DNA from: Martinezella multihospitum | GTDB taxonomy: Bacteria > Pseudomonadota > Alphaproteobacteria > Rhizobiales > Rhizobiaceae | Length of the DNA: 64,000 nucleotides | Direction: 5' to 3' | NCBI RefSeq assembly: GCF_900094585.1 | Contig: NZ_FMAG01000004.1 | Location: forward strand, 186,001 to 250,000 | Part shown: positions 42,163 to 50,945 of the stretch, piece by piece | Layout of the letters: the number at the start of each line of letters is the position of its first letter | How positions within the stretch are numbered: the first letter of the stretch is position 1 | Program-made: the position numbers and the translations under genes | The notes under the pieces: model-generated | Told to the model about the DNA's origin: nothing | Seen by the model: only the letters and a program-made list of their open reading frames with translations | Databases searched by the model: none

Positions 42163-43038
42163 TTATGCGTTGAGAATCCGCTGCAACACCTCCGCCAGCT
42201 CGCTCCGGCCTTGACGGATTTCGCCGACATCTTTTTCAGCGTCTATTCGGCCGGCATTATGGGCAGTGTAAAGCTCGACGAGAAGTTGCGCGTAGTCTTC
42301 GGATAGGCCCGCCCGCGTGAGTGCGGCCTGCCACTCGGTCTCGGGAAGCGGCTGGGCAACGACATCATGACCGGTCAGCGAACCGATGGCGGCCGCAACG
42401 TCGTTCGGCGTATAGCGCCGGGGGCCTTCGGCATGGACGACCCTCAGAGCGGCGTCCTGCTTTTCCAGAAGCAGTTCGGCGGCGAGCGAGCCCACGTCGT
42501 AGGCGGAGATGGTCGGGAGAAGCTTGGTCAGCGGATGATAGAAGCTCGGCAATCGGCCGCTTTCTGCCGCCACCTTTGCCAGACGTGCCCAGTTTTCCAT
42601 GTGCTCGGCCGACCGCAGCAGGATAAGTCTTCTGGCCTCCAGCTGACGCAGCCGTGCTTCGAGGGCGTGGAAGATCAAGGTGACGCCGGTGCCAGAGCTA
42701 TGCTGTGCGCCATAGTCGGAAATGGCGAGAACGGTTTGCGGCTTGACGGCTGCCAGGGCCTCGCCAAGGCAATCGACCAGTCGTCTCATGCTGGAATTTG
42801 CCTGCGGGGCGCGAATATCGACCGGACAGATGATCTGGACGGCGCTAGCCCCTTTGAATGCGGTCGCCAGTGCCTGATGGTCATGTATATCGGCGATGGC
42901 GATCTCGCAGCCGAGATCCGAAAATTCCTGTGCTTTCGAGCCATTGCGCAGAATTGCGCGGACCGGAACGTCGGCCTTGCGCAGGGCGGCGATGGTCGTG
43001 CGGCCAACTTTGCCGTTGGCGCCCAGAATTGCGTGCAT
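42163..43038 (-). CDS. NmrA-like NAD(P)-binding protein
   Basis: A 291-residue atypical short-chain dehydrogenase. The N-terminal nucleotide motif is ILGANGKVGRTTI at 3-15, followed by VRAILRNGSK at the position that selects NADP. The family acts as redox sensors or quinone reductases. AGGAG precedes the ATG. The AraC gene upstream on the same strand is the likely regulator. Catalytic Tyr-Lys residues of classical SDRs are not evident, as is normal for NmrA types. Confidence 0.82.
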   Translation of the reverse strand: MHAILGANGKVGRTTIAALRKADVPVRAILRNGSKAQEFSDLGCEIAIADIHDHQALATAFKGASAVQIICPVDIRAPQANSSMRRLVDCLGEALAAVKPQTVLAISDYGAQHSSGTGVTLIFHALEARLRQLEARRLILLRSAEHMENWARLAKVAAESGRLPSFYHPLTKLLPTISAYDVGSLAAELLLEKQDAALRVVHAEGPRRYTPNDVAAAIGSLTGHDVVAQPLPETEWQAALTRAGLSEDYAQLLVELYTAHNAGRIDAEKDVGEIRQGRSELAEVLQRILNA

Positions 43039-43137
43039 TGCATCTTCTCCTGTCGATTTTCCTGCAGCCTAGCCATCTATGCCTGCCGCATCGCACAGGT
43101 CCGGATGGTCAATTGCAGATTTGGACGACAATCGAAG

Positions 43138-43995
43138 TCATGAATGCATTCGGCTCAGCATGCCGGGGGTGAGGCCGAGGATGCGCCGCATCCAGTGCGT
43201 CATGTGGCTCTGATGGGCAAACCCCGTCGCCAAAGCGATTTCGGCAAGCGGTAGGTCGGTAGAGAGGATGAGCAATCTGGCGCGCTCGATCCGGCGCGTC
43301 AGCACATAGTGATGAACCGGCATGCCGAAAGTGGCGCGAAAGAGTGGCTTCAAATGCGATACACTGAGACCAACCGTTGCGGCGAGATCGGCAAGGGACA
43401 GCGACTGATCGATATGGGCCTCGATAAAATCCACCAGGCATCGCTGATGGCGGTTTATCAAAGTGGCGCCTGTCGCGGCTATACTGACCGAAGTCCGTTC
43501 GCCGTCTTCCACAAGGCGGATCGCCAGCGCCAATCCCAGCGCTTCCGCATAGGTTTTGTCCGACGGAACCGGCGATTCGATTTCGGCCTTGATCGCCCAG
43601 GCGATCGATTCGATCCGGGAATCCCGAAGCTGGAATTTTGGTGCCAGAGAAACGGTATCCGGATTTCTGCCGAGTGCTTCCGCGGCCGATTGAAGGAGTT
43701 CCTGCTGGATAGTCAGCCGCAGAATGGTGCAGTCACCATCATCCTCCCACCAGCCGTCCAGCCCGGCAGGGACGATATCGATATCGCCATGCGCCTGCCG
43801 ACGCCGGTGCTGACGGCCGTCGCATTCACAAAAAGCATTCACGGCCCGCCCGAAATGAATGCCGAGCCGATGCGTCTGCGAACCAGGCACATGGGTGCGG
43901 CCAGCTTGAATACGAAGGAGGTTCGCCTCCAAGCCTTTCCAGCCACGATCTTTGCTGGAGAGAAGCGTCGTGGCGGCACTGTTGAACTGGTCCAT
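43138..43995 (-). CDS. AraC-family transcriptional regulator
   Basis: A 285-residue regulator. The C-terminal double helix-turn-helix domain (about 185-280) has SLADLAATVGLSVSHLKPLF and LAEIALATGFAHQSHMTHWM, the two recognition motifs. The N-terminal domain is a poorly conserved cupin-like effector region with several His. It lies 99 bases upstream of the NmrA-like gene on the same strand and may control it. Confidence 0.88.
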   Translation of the reverse strand: MDQFNSAATTLLSSKDRGWKGLEANLLRIQAGRTHVPGSQTHRLGIHFGRAVNAFCECDGRQHRRRQAHGDIDIVPAGLDGWWEDDGDCTILRLTIQQELLQSAAEALGRNPDTVSLAPKFQLRDSRIESIAWAIKAEIESPVPSDKTYAEALGLALAIRLVEDGERTSVSIAATGATLINRHQRCLVDFIEAHIDQSLSLADLAATVGLSVSHLKPLFRATFGMPVHHYVLTRRIERARLLILSTDLPLAEIALATGFAHQSHMTHWMRRILGLTPGMLSRMHS

Positions 43996-44155
43996 GATTG
44001 CGTGCTTCTGCCAAATCTATCGCCCGGATTGGAGGCGACCTCGATCGGAGGATTATAGGGAGACCGGCGTCTCCGGTCGAGCCAATCCTCGGATCGGTGC
44101 CTATGCAGGCGGTTCGGCGTTTACTCAAAGTCGTCGCGGTTGACGGGAAGGCCAG

Positions 44156-44431
44156 CTACCGATCTTCCCTGGTGTGCCATAGCCTCAAGATGTAGATCGT
44201 CGACTGTTGAATTTCGTAGCGTATCTCGTAGTGGCCGACGAGGAGCCGCCGGACCTCGCGGGGCTCGAATTCGAACAGCCTTTCTCCAATTCGCGGATTG
44301 GCCAGCAGAATGGTCGGCGCCTTGGTCAGAGACTGCACCGCGCGAACAGCCGCCGGCTTGTTAACAGCGGCCAGAAATTCATACAGGCGAGTGAGGTCGG
44401 ATAGTGCCTTGCTGGTCCATTTTGCTTCCAT
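44156..44431 (-). CDS. ParE/RelE-family toxin
   Basis: A 91-residue toxin of the RelE/ParE superfamily: KALSDLTRLYEFLAAVNKPAA at the N-terminus, then NPRIGERL, VRRLLVGHYEIRYEI and IYILRLWHTRED at the C-terminus. The pattern with LWHTRED is of the ParE type (DNA gyrase poison) rather than mRNA-cleaving RelE. Its ATG overlaps the antitoxin stop by one base (TGATG), a standard toxin-antitoxin arrangement. Confidence 0.9.
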   Translation of the reverse strand: MEAKWTSKALSDLTRLYEFLAAVNKPAAVRAVQSLTKAPTILLANPRIGERLFEFEPREVRRLLVGHYEIRYEIQQSTIYILRLWHTREDR

Positions 44432-44700
44432 CAGCGTGGAGCCGGCAATGGATCGTGAGTGCTTAAACTATCGACCCATGCCTGCACGGCCTGATGGTCG
44501 ATCACATTGCCATCGTCGACGTCGGAGAGAGCTTCGCGGGTCAGCCGCTCGCGCTCTTCCTCCTGGTCGAGCCACGCGGTCAGAGCCTGCTTCATGATCC
44601 AGCCGCGGGAACGCTCGAGCCTCTCGGCCATCAAATCGAGTTTTTCGGCCAGCGAAAGCGGTACATGTGCAGTCAAGACTTTGGTCGCCGAGTTTGCCAC
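44431..44700 (-). CDS. RHH/CopG-type antitoxin
   Basis: An 89-residue antitoxin. The N-terminal ribbon-helix-helix (about 6-48: LTAHVPLSLAEKLDLMAERL then SRGWIMKQALTAWL) binds DNA, and the acidic C-terminal tail (VDDGNVIDHQAVQAWVDSL) would wrap the ParE toxin. It precedes the toxin and probably represses the operon through the palindrome at 44735. Confidence 0.9.
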   Translation of the reverse strand: MANSATKVLTAHVPLSLAEKLDLMAERLERSRGWIMKQALTAWLDQEEERERLTREALSDVDDGNVIDHQAVQAWVDSLSTHDPLPAPR

Positions 44701-44734
44701 ACGATCATCCTTTCTGAGAGGTTCGATTTATTTC

Positions 44735-44749
44735 TAATCATAGTGATTA
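44735..44749. promoter_or_regulatory. Palindrome upstream of the toxin-antitoxin operon
   Basis: TAATCA and TGATTA are perfect inverted arms separated by TAG, 35 bases upstream of the antitoxin start in an AT-rich stretch. The place and symmetry fit an operator for the dimeric RHH antitoxin. Confidence 0.55.
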
Positions 44750-44862
44750 ATTTTGAATCGATCAACGGCACGCAAGGGACATTGCATCACTGCATATAGC
44801 GGTGACCGGACTTCCTTCACCGCGAGCCCCTGCCATCTCCAGATCTTGGATGAACAGGCAAA

Positions 44863-44891
44863 GGACGCGGCCTACTTATGAACCCGCGTCC
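44863..44891 (-). terminator. Hairpin after the unknown membrane-protein gene
   Basis: GGACGCGG (44863-44870) and CCGCGTCC (44884-44891) pair perfectly around a 13-base loop, 19 bases past the stop at 44910 on the minus strand. There is no U-run. Confidence 0.45.
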
Positions 44892-44909
44892 ATCGCTGCA
44901 CATCGAACA

Positions 44910-46004
44910 TCACTTCCAGCTCGTATAGTCCGAGGCGGTGCAGCCGAAGGGCGCCCGTTGATCACCGAAGCGCTTCTTCAACTGATCGCAGCCCCAGCGG
45001 TTGAGAGGTGCCGGCATCATATTGTTGAGATCCATGGCGGGCGAGGTGAACTGCGAGTCGGCGCTGGTCACATACCAGACCCAGTAGCCGAAAATGCCGG
45101 CGATGAAGAGAAGTATGACCAGGAAAACCCTGGCGAGCCGCGCCATGACGGACGGTCCTTTCTTCCCTTGGGCAACGAGCTCCAGCGGCTGTCCGCCAAG
45201 CTCTGCCGTCAGCGGGGCGAGAATGCTCGCGCGCTCTTGCGCGGTCATGTCGATCCGCTCCAGTCGGTTGTCCAAAAGTACCGGGAGAGCCGTATTTCCA
45301 TGCCAGACGGCAAGCGCCACGGCCTTGCCGTCCTTTGCACCGACGACCAGAGGTTCCTGTCCCGGCTCGAAGTTCGTATGGGCGGCTCGCCCGGTTTTTC
45401 TGCCGGCAATCTTGTCGGTATAGGTCATCGTCAACCGCTTGCCTCGCCGCTGGAAAGCGGTGATTTCCACCGGGATCGGCTCGAGCTGAGCGGCCCGGTG
45501 CAATTGCCCACGGACACGCCAGACACGCAGGATCTGGAAGATCATGGCGATGCCGGCGCCACCAAGAAGGGCGACGAAGACGGCAAGCGTTATGATCCGG
45601 TTCCAGAGCATATCCAGCCCGAGGCTGAGGGTCGCCAAGTCCGGATGATCGCCGGAGATGACGAGGTCCGTGTCATAGTCGCCGGCATGGATGTCGACGA
45701 ACATGATCTCGACATCCTTGTCATAGATTTGGCCATTGTAGGCGTAGTTGAGGTGCGCCTCGCAAGTGGTGAAGAAGCCCTTTCGGGTCGAGCATTTTCC
45801 ATCGCGGATATCGCCGTTGATGAGCTTGACGGGATTTTGGCTGATCGTCCAATCCCTCAATATGCCCGGCGCTTCGGAGACAGCCATGAAAACGGTCAGG
45901 CCGATCAGGATCGGCAGGGAGAAATAGACGGCCTTTGGCATTGAAATAAGGTTCTGAGCAAGCGTCAGGGCTCTCTCGGGAAGTTTGATCGTCGGGAATG
46001 TCAT
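44910..46004 (-). CDS. Membrane protein of unknown function with a periplasmic Cys-containing loop
   Basis: A 364-residue protein that I do not assign to a family. It has membrane segments at about 25-45, 137-160 and 305-325. Between the first two is a soluble loop with CSTRKGFFTTCEAHLNYAYN (two Cys, possibly a disulfide). The segment after the second membrane span is basic and beta-rich (RGKRLTMTYTDK), resembling a small SH3- or PH-like domain. The C-terminal tail has two further Cys (WGCDQLKKRFG, APFGCTASD). The ATG at 46004 is chosen because upstream residues show no protein-like pattern. Confidence 0.65.
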   Translation of the reverse strand: MTFPTIKLPERALTLAQNLISMPKAVYFSLPILIGLTVFMAVSEAPGILRDWTISQNPVKLINGDIRDGKCSTRKGFFTTCEAHLNYAYNGQIYDKDVEIMFVDIHAGDYDTDLVISGDHPDLATLSLGLDMLWNRIITLAVFVALLGGAGIAMIFQILRVWRVRGQLHRAAQLEPIPVEITAFQRRGKRLTMTYTDKIAGRKTGRAAHTNFEPGQEPLVVGAKDGKAVALAVWHGNTALPVLLDNRLERIDMTAQERASILAPLTAELGGQPLELVAQGKKGPSVMARLARVFLVILLFIAGIFGYWVWYVTSADSQFTSPAMDLNNMMPAPLNRWGCDQLKKRFGDQRAPFGCTASDYTSWK

Positions 46005-46400
46005 TGTCTGCCTGGAACTCCGAGTGGTTGTGTAGGCATCCGCAAAGCAGGAAGCGAAGCGCGGCCTCGCAAAATCCTGGGGGGTCCGACTTTGCGCCCA
46101 CATCTGCAGCGCGAGGAAATAGGCACTCTGCTCGACAGCTCAATACCCGGTTGTAGGCCATTCGACGATTTCATGATGATGCCGGCAGCAAACCCGGATG
46201 GGTGTGACCTTTTTGTATCGCAGCGTTGACCGGTGCGGACGAGCCCGTCCAGAGCGCGTTGTGATCTTGCAGATTCGCTTCTCGCTCTTGAGACTTTTGA
46301 TCTTGCACATGTCGTGTCACAAAACCGCTGCACACTTTTGTGCGTCATGCTTTAGCTTTCGCGTCCATACGGGATTTCGAGATCGAAGAAGGATATCAAT
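46005..46400. other. Intergenic stretch without a supported gene
   Basis: About 400 bases between divergent genes; it must hold both promoters. A small inverted repeat, GCACA/TGTGC, lies near 46330. I see no coding frame with a ribosome site. Confidence 0.5.
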
Positions 46401-46961
46401 ATGACCAATGCCGCCTGGCATGCGGAGCCGCTAAGCTGGGGTCATGGGCCTCGCATTTTCGAGGTTTTCCTGGAACCGACCTGCCCATTCTCGGTCAGGG
46501 CCTTCAATAAGCTTGATGCCTTTCTGACACAAGCCGGTGAGGATAGGGTCACCATTAGGATCCGCTTGCAGTCTCAACCCTGGCATATGTATTCGGGTGT
46601 TCTGGTGCGCTGCATCCTTGCCGCTTCGACGCTTGCTGGAGGCAGGGAAACCGCAAGGAAGGTGATGGCCGCGATCGGCGCGCACCGCGAAGAGTTCGAA
46701 TTCGCCCATCACGCGGGCGGGCCGAATATGGATGTGACGCCGAATGAGCTGATCGAGCGGCTGGAGCGCTACAGCGGTGTCGCGTTGAAGGAGGCTTTTG
46801 CCATTCCGGATCTCGACCGCGAGACCAAGTGGCACTGCAAATATGCCCGGCAGAACGGCATTCACGTTTCCCCGACCTTTATGATCGACGGGCTGGTACA
46901 GGCCGACATGAGCAGCGGCGATGACGTCGAAGCCTGGGTGAGGAAAATCTCCGCCTCGTGA
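46401..46961 (+). CDS. DsbA-like thioredoxin-fold protein with a single active-site Cys
   Basis: A 186-residue cytoplasmic-type DSBA-like protein. The active-site position reads EPTCPFSVRAF, a CxxS-like (Cys-Pro-Phe-Ser) site with one Cys. The cis-Pro loop HVSPTFMIDGLVQADM near 154-169 closes the thioredoxin fold. With one Cys it cannot make a CxxC disulfide and may act on glutathione conjugates or as a monothiol oxidoreductase. There is no signal peptide. AAGGAT precedes the ATG. It stands alone, convergent with the Fsr-type exporter. Confidence 0.78.
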   Translation: MTNAAWHAEPLSWGHGPRIFEVFLEPTCPFSVRAFNKLDAFLTQAGEDRVTIRIRLQSQPWHMYSGVLVRCILAASTLAGGRETARKVMAAIGAHREEFEFAHHAGGPNMDVTPNELIERLERYSGVALKEAFAIPDLDRETKWHCKYARQNGIHVSPTFMIDGLVQADMSSGDDVEAWVRKISAS

Positions 46962-46968
46962 AAGGTAG

Positions 46969-47008
46969 ACGGCAAGGCGACGATGTTTCCATTCACGGGC
47001 CTTGCCGT
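46969..47008. terminator. Bidirectional terminator-like stem
   Basis: ACGGCAAGGC (46969-46978) and GCCTTGCCGT (46999-47008) pair perfectly around a 20-base loop between the convergent stops at 46961 and 47021. Confidence 0.5.
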
Positions 47009-47020
47009 TCCAGAGTGCCC

Positions 47021-48217
47021 TCAATCCTCTACGTTCGGCAGCAGGATCGTCAAAAGTCCGATCAGCGGCAGGAAGGCACAGAGCTCGAAGACGAACTCGA
47101 TGCTCGTATGATCGGCGAGCACGCCGAGCGCTGCAGCGCCGATACCGGCCATGCCGAAGGCGAAGCCGAAGAACAGGCCTGAGACCATGCCGACACGGCC
47201 GGGCAGCAGTTCCTGGGCGTAGACGACGATCGCCGAAAAGGCGGAAGCGATGACCGTGCCGATGATTGCGCTGAGGACGATCGTCGTTTCAAGATTGGCA
47301 TGGGGCAGGACGACCGTGAAGGGCAGGATGCCGAGAATGGAACCCCAGATGACCTTCTTGCGGCCGATCCGGTCACCCACGGGGCCGCCGACCATCGTGC
47401 CGACGGCAACCGCGGCGAAGAACACGAACTGGCAGAGCTGAGCCGTCCGTTCCGTCACGCCGAACCGGGCCATCAGGTAGAAATTGTAGTAGCTGGTGAA
47501 GCTCGCAAGATAGAAGTATTTCGAGAAAATCAGGGCGATCAGGACGGCAATGGCAAGACCGACGCGGGCGCGTGACAGGCTCAGCGCCTTATGGGGCTTG
47601 CTGGATTTTGCCGGCGCACGCAGATGGCTGCCATTCAGCTGATACCAGCGGCCCAATCCGCCGAGGATGAGGATGCCGACGAATGCCAGGCTTGCAAGCG
47701 CTGCCATGCCATGCTGGCCATGCGGAAGAATGAAGAAGGCGGCGAGCAGCGGACCGAGCGAGGAGCCGAAATTGCCGCCGACCTGGAACACCGACTGGGC
47801 GAAGCCATGCTTGCCGCCCGATGCCAGGCGTGCGATCCGCGATGCTTCCGGGTGGAAGATTGAAGAGCCGAGGCCAAGCAGCATCGCCCCCATCAGCAGC
47901 ATCGGGTAGTTCGAGGCCGTTCCAAGCGTGATCATGCCGGCGCAGCTGCACACCATGCCGAACGGCAATGAATAGGGTTGCGGCCGTCCATCCGTGTACC
48001 AGCCGACGAAGGGCTGCAGGATCGAGGCGGTGATCTGATAAACGAAGGTCAGCGCGCCGAGCTGAGAGAAGCTCAGGTCAAAGCCCGTCTTCAGCACCGG
48101 ATAGCTTGCCGGCAGCAGGGCCTGGGTGACATCGTTGATGAAATGGCCGAGACTGGCCACCATCAGGACCGGATATATCGTCGTGGCCGCGCGGGGCGGG
48201 TTCATGACCTGGCTCAT
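47021..48217 (-). CDS. fsr: Fosmidomycin-resistance-type MFS exporter
   Basis: A 398-residue MFS protein closely resembling Fsr: the N-terminal LGHFINDVTQALLPASYPVL near 23-42, the segment GLGSSIFHPEASRIAR near 112-127 and QSVFQVGGNFGSSLGPLLAA (residues about 137-156). It exports fosmidomycin in E. coli; the natural substrate in other bacteria is uncertain. The ATG at 48217 gives the family's usual N-terminus. It is divergent from an AraC regulator 94 bases away that probably controls it. Confidence 0.87.
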   Translation of the reverse strand: MSQVMNPPRAATTIYPVLMVASLGHFINDVTQALLPASYPVLKTGFDLSFSQLGALTFVYQITASILQPFVGWYTDGRPQPYSLPFGMVCSCAGMITLGTASNYPMLLMGAMLLGLGSSIFHPEASRIARLASGGKHGFAQSVFQVGGNFGSSLGPLLAAFFILPHGQHGMAALASLAFVGILILGGLGRWYQLNGSHLRAPAKSSKPHKALSLSRARVGLAIAVLIALIFSKYFYLASFTSYYNFYLMARFGVTERTAQLCQFVFFAAVAVGTMVGGPVGDRIGRKKVIWGSILGILPFTVVLPHANLETTIVLSAIIGTVIASAFSAIVVYAQELLPGRVGMVSGLFFGFAFGMAGIGAAALGVLADHTSIEFVFELCAFLPLIGLLTILLPNVED

Positions 48218-48311
48218 GGCTCTCACTTTTCAATGATCTGCCGTGCTGATATTGGAAAACACCATCGCCCGCTACCGCGACAAGGCGTAATTCTTACGAG
48301 ACTGGGCCAGA

Positions 48312-49121
48312 ATGGTCAGGAACAGCCGCATAGATCCGTTCATCGATGTCGACCGGCCTCTCATTGCCCTCGGCAATGAATATGGCGACGGCCACCGCGT
48401 CGAACCGCACCAGCATCGCCGCGCCCAGTTGCTATACGGCTTTTCCGGCGTAGTGGTCGTGACCACGCCTGACGGCACGCTCGTCATGCCGCCGGAGCGC
48501 GGCATGTGGATCCCTCCGGGCGTGATCCATAGCGTGCGCATGCTCGGCAAGGTCAGCATGCGCAGTCTCTACCTTGAGCCCGAAGCGATCAAGACGATGC
48601 CGGATCATTGCCAGGTGGTCGAAATCTCGCCCCTGCTTCGCACGCTCCTTGCCGAAGCCGTCGATATTCCGGTCGATTACGACGTGAATGATCGGGCCGG
48701 CGCCTTGATGGCATTGCTTCTGCACGAACTGGCAAGGTTGAGGCCGTTGCCATTGTCCCTGCCGATCCCGCGCAACAGGACGCTGGCTCAGAAGTGCCAG
48801 GACTTTCTCAGGCAGCCGACGACGCATGATACGATCGATCTATGGGCAAGCCACATGCGCATGAGCCGCCGCGCATTTACCCGCATGTTTCGCCTGGAGA
48901 CGGGGCTGAGCTTCGTCAAATGGCGGGAGCAGGCCTGCCTGCATGCCGCGCTTCCGCGGCTTGTCGCCGGCGTGCCGGTGACGACGATCGCGATCGACCT
49001 TGGCTACAAGAACCCGGCAGCCTTCACGACCATGTTCAAGCGCGCCTTCGGTTATTCGCCGCGCGAAATGGCGCGCCAGCACGCGGGAAGCGATTCCGCC
49101 GGCGCAGGTCTGCAGCCGTGA
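48312..49121 (+). CDS. Cupin-AraC transcriptional regulator beside fsr
   Basis: A 269-residue regulator. The N-terminal cupin (about 25-100) has EPHQHRRAQLLYGFSG and MWIPPGVIHSV, with His residues that could bind a metal or effector. The C-terminal AraC domain (about 165-260) has SRRAFTRMFRLETGLSF and IAIDLGYKNPAAFTTMFKRA. This subgroup (NimR/YdfF type) often controls a divergent MFS exporter, matching its place beside fsr. Its stop lies 3 bases from the stop of the opposing exporter gene. Confidence 0.88.
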   Translation: MVRNSRIDPFIDVDRPLIALGNEYGDGHRVEPHQHRRAQLLYGFSGVVVVTTPDGTLVMPPERGMWIPPGVIHSVRMLGKVSMRSLYLEPEAIKTMPDHCQVVEISPLLRTLLAEAVDIPVDYDVNDRAGALMALLLHELARLRPLPLSLPIPRNRTLAQKCQDFLRQPTTHDTIDLWASHMRMSRRAFTRMFRLETGLSFVKWREQACLHAALPRLVAGVPVTTIAIDLGYKNPAAFTTMFKRAFGYSPREMARQHAGSDSAGAGLQP

Positions 49122-49124
49122 ACG

Positions 49125-50753
49125 TCATGTCGCGTCGAGATAGGGCTTCAACGGCATGTCGTCGTGCCTGGGTACCGTCTGCCGTTCGATCATATGGTGA
49201 ATGACAGGCGGGCGGTCGCCGCGGTGCAATCTGTCCAGGCGTTCGGCGACCTCGACATCGGCATGCGTCTGGCGCTGGCTGTGGCGGACATAATCGATCC
49301 AGGTCGGCAGATGGTAGCTTTCCGTCCAGGTATTCGGCTTTTCCAGATCGCGTAACAGCGACCATTGCTTTGCCCCGTCGCGGATTCTCATCCGGCGGCG
49401 CTGGGCCATGACGGCTAGAAATTCCGCCACATCCTCCTGATCGATATCGTAATCCACCATGACCAGGATGGGGCCGCTTCTGGAACGCAGGTCGAGCTGG
49501 AGCTGTGGTTCACTAAAGGTGTTCGTCGGATCGAGATTGAGGGATTCGAAATCCGGCTGGCGCAGCAACAGGCCAAGCAGGCCGCCTATTGCCAGGCCGA
49601 CGCTTGCGATGAAAAGCGCGCCCGTGACGCCATGGGAGTCCGCCAGTTCACCCCAGAGCCAGCTTCCGACCGCCATACCACCAAAGGTAGCGGTCTGATA
49701 GAGCGACAGGGCGCGGCCGACCACCCAGCGCGGCGTGGAAAGCTGAACCGTGACATTGAAGAGCGAGAAGGCTTGCACCCAGGCGACGCCGGCCGGCATG
49801 AGAATAAGACAGCTCAGCCATACCTGGTTGCTTAGGGCAAGTAAGAAACAACTCACCGCCAATGTGAGGAAGGCACCGCGGATCACCCATTCGTTGCTCA
49901 GAATATCGCGGATGCGGCCGATCAGCATCGCGCCGCAGATGGCGCCGAAGCCGAAGAAGCCGAGCATGATGCCGTAGGTGATCGCCGTGCCGTGGACATG
50001 ATCGCGCGCCACGAGGGGCAGGAGCGCCAGGATGACGATCGCCGTCAAGCCGAAGACGAAACTGCGGCACATGACCTTGAGAAGGTTCGGCGACATCAGC
50101 ACATAGCGAAAGCCCGCCGACATGGCACTGCCGAACGGCTCGCGCGGCAGCGTATTGCGAGCGGGCGCGGTCTTCCAGCGCCAAAGGGTGATGATGAGGG
50201 CGAAGTAACAGAAGACATTGAAGAGGAACGCGAAGGCCGCACCAGCGGCCGCGACGATGACGCCGCCGATCGCCGGCCCGATACTGCGCATGAGGTTGTA
50301 GCTCATGCTGTTGAGCGCGACCGCACCCGGCAGGTGCTCGCGTGGCACGACATCGCCCATCGACGCCTGCCATGACGGATTGTGGAGAGCGCCGCCGCAG
50401 CCGATCAGGAAGGTGAAGCAGAGCAAAAGCCACGGGGTCAATGCATTGCTGTAGGACAGGATCGCCAGCGTCGCCGAAACTGAGAGCATCAACGTCTGCG
50501 CAATCAGCATGATCCGCCTGCGGTCGTAATTGTCAGCCAGTGCTCCGGCCGCAAGCGAGAAGATCATGACGGGCAGGGTGGTGGAGGACTGAACCAGCGC
50601 CACCATGCCATGTGATGTCGCAAGGCTGGTCATCAACCACGCGGCACCGACGCCTTCGACCAATCCGCCGAGATTGGAGATGAGCGTTGCCGACCAGAGA
50701 GAGCGGAAAGTCTTCGACTGGAACGCGACGAGCGGAGAGGGTCTATTGGGCAT
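49125..50753 (-). CDS. MFS exporter of DUF894 type with C-terminal ABM-like domain
   Basis: A 542-residue protein. Residues 15-410 form a 12-segment MFS_3 (EntS-like) exporter, beginning FQSKTFRSLWSATLISNLGG, with DNYDRRRIM as the loop after TM2. The last 120 residues are a soluble domain (PILVMVDYDIDQEDVAEFL, RMRIRDGAKQWSLLRDLEKP, YVRHSQRQTHADVEV) resembling the antibiotic-biosynthesis-monooxygenase-type ferredoxin fold often fused to this group. The first ATG (50753) is used; a TTG start 18 codons earlier is possible. The exported compound is unknown. Confidence 0.83.
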   Translation of the reverse strand: MPNRPSPLVAFQSKTFRSLWSATLISNLGGLVEGVGAAWLMTSLATSHGMVALVQSSTTLPVMIFSLAAGALADNYDRRRIMLIAQTLMLSVSATLAILSYSNALTPWLLLCFTFLIGCGGALHNPSWQASMGDVVPREHLPGAVALNSMSYNLMRSIGPAIGGVIVAAAGAAFAFLFNVFCYFALIITLWRWKTAPARNTLPREPFGSAMSAGFRYVLMSPNLLKVMCRSFVFGLTAIVILALLPLVARDHVHGTAITYGIMLGFFGFGAICGAMLIGRIRDILSNEWVIRGAFLTLAVSCFLLALSNQVWLSCLILMPAGVAWVQAFSLFNVTVQLSTPRWVVGRALSLYQTATFGGMAVGSWLWGELADSHGVTGALFIASVGLAIGGLLGLLLRQPDFESLNLDPTNTFSEPQLQLDLRSRSGPILVMVDYDIDQEDVAEFLAVMAQRRRMRIRDGAKQWSLLRDLEKPNTWTESYHLPTWIDYVRHSQRQTHADVEVAERLDRLHRGDRPPVIHHMIERQTVPRHDDMPLKPYLDAT

Positions 50754-50945
50754 GTCGGCTTTTCTTCGCAGGATTATCTTGCCCGGCGGCGCAGTGAGCT
50801 CGCTCAAAGCGTAAGCGCAGTCGAGTCGAAATCGAGCCTATAGTGATTTGCTAATTTCCGAAACGATTTTGGAATAATATTCTCGCCAATAAAGGCGGAA
50901 TTCGGCAATTGCATGAGCGAAGCCTCGGACTGCAAAGAACGATTT

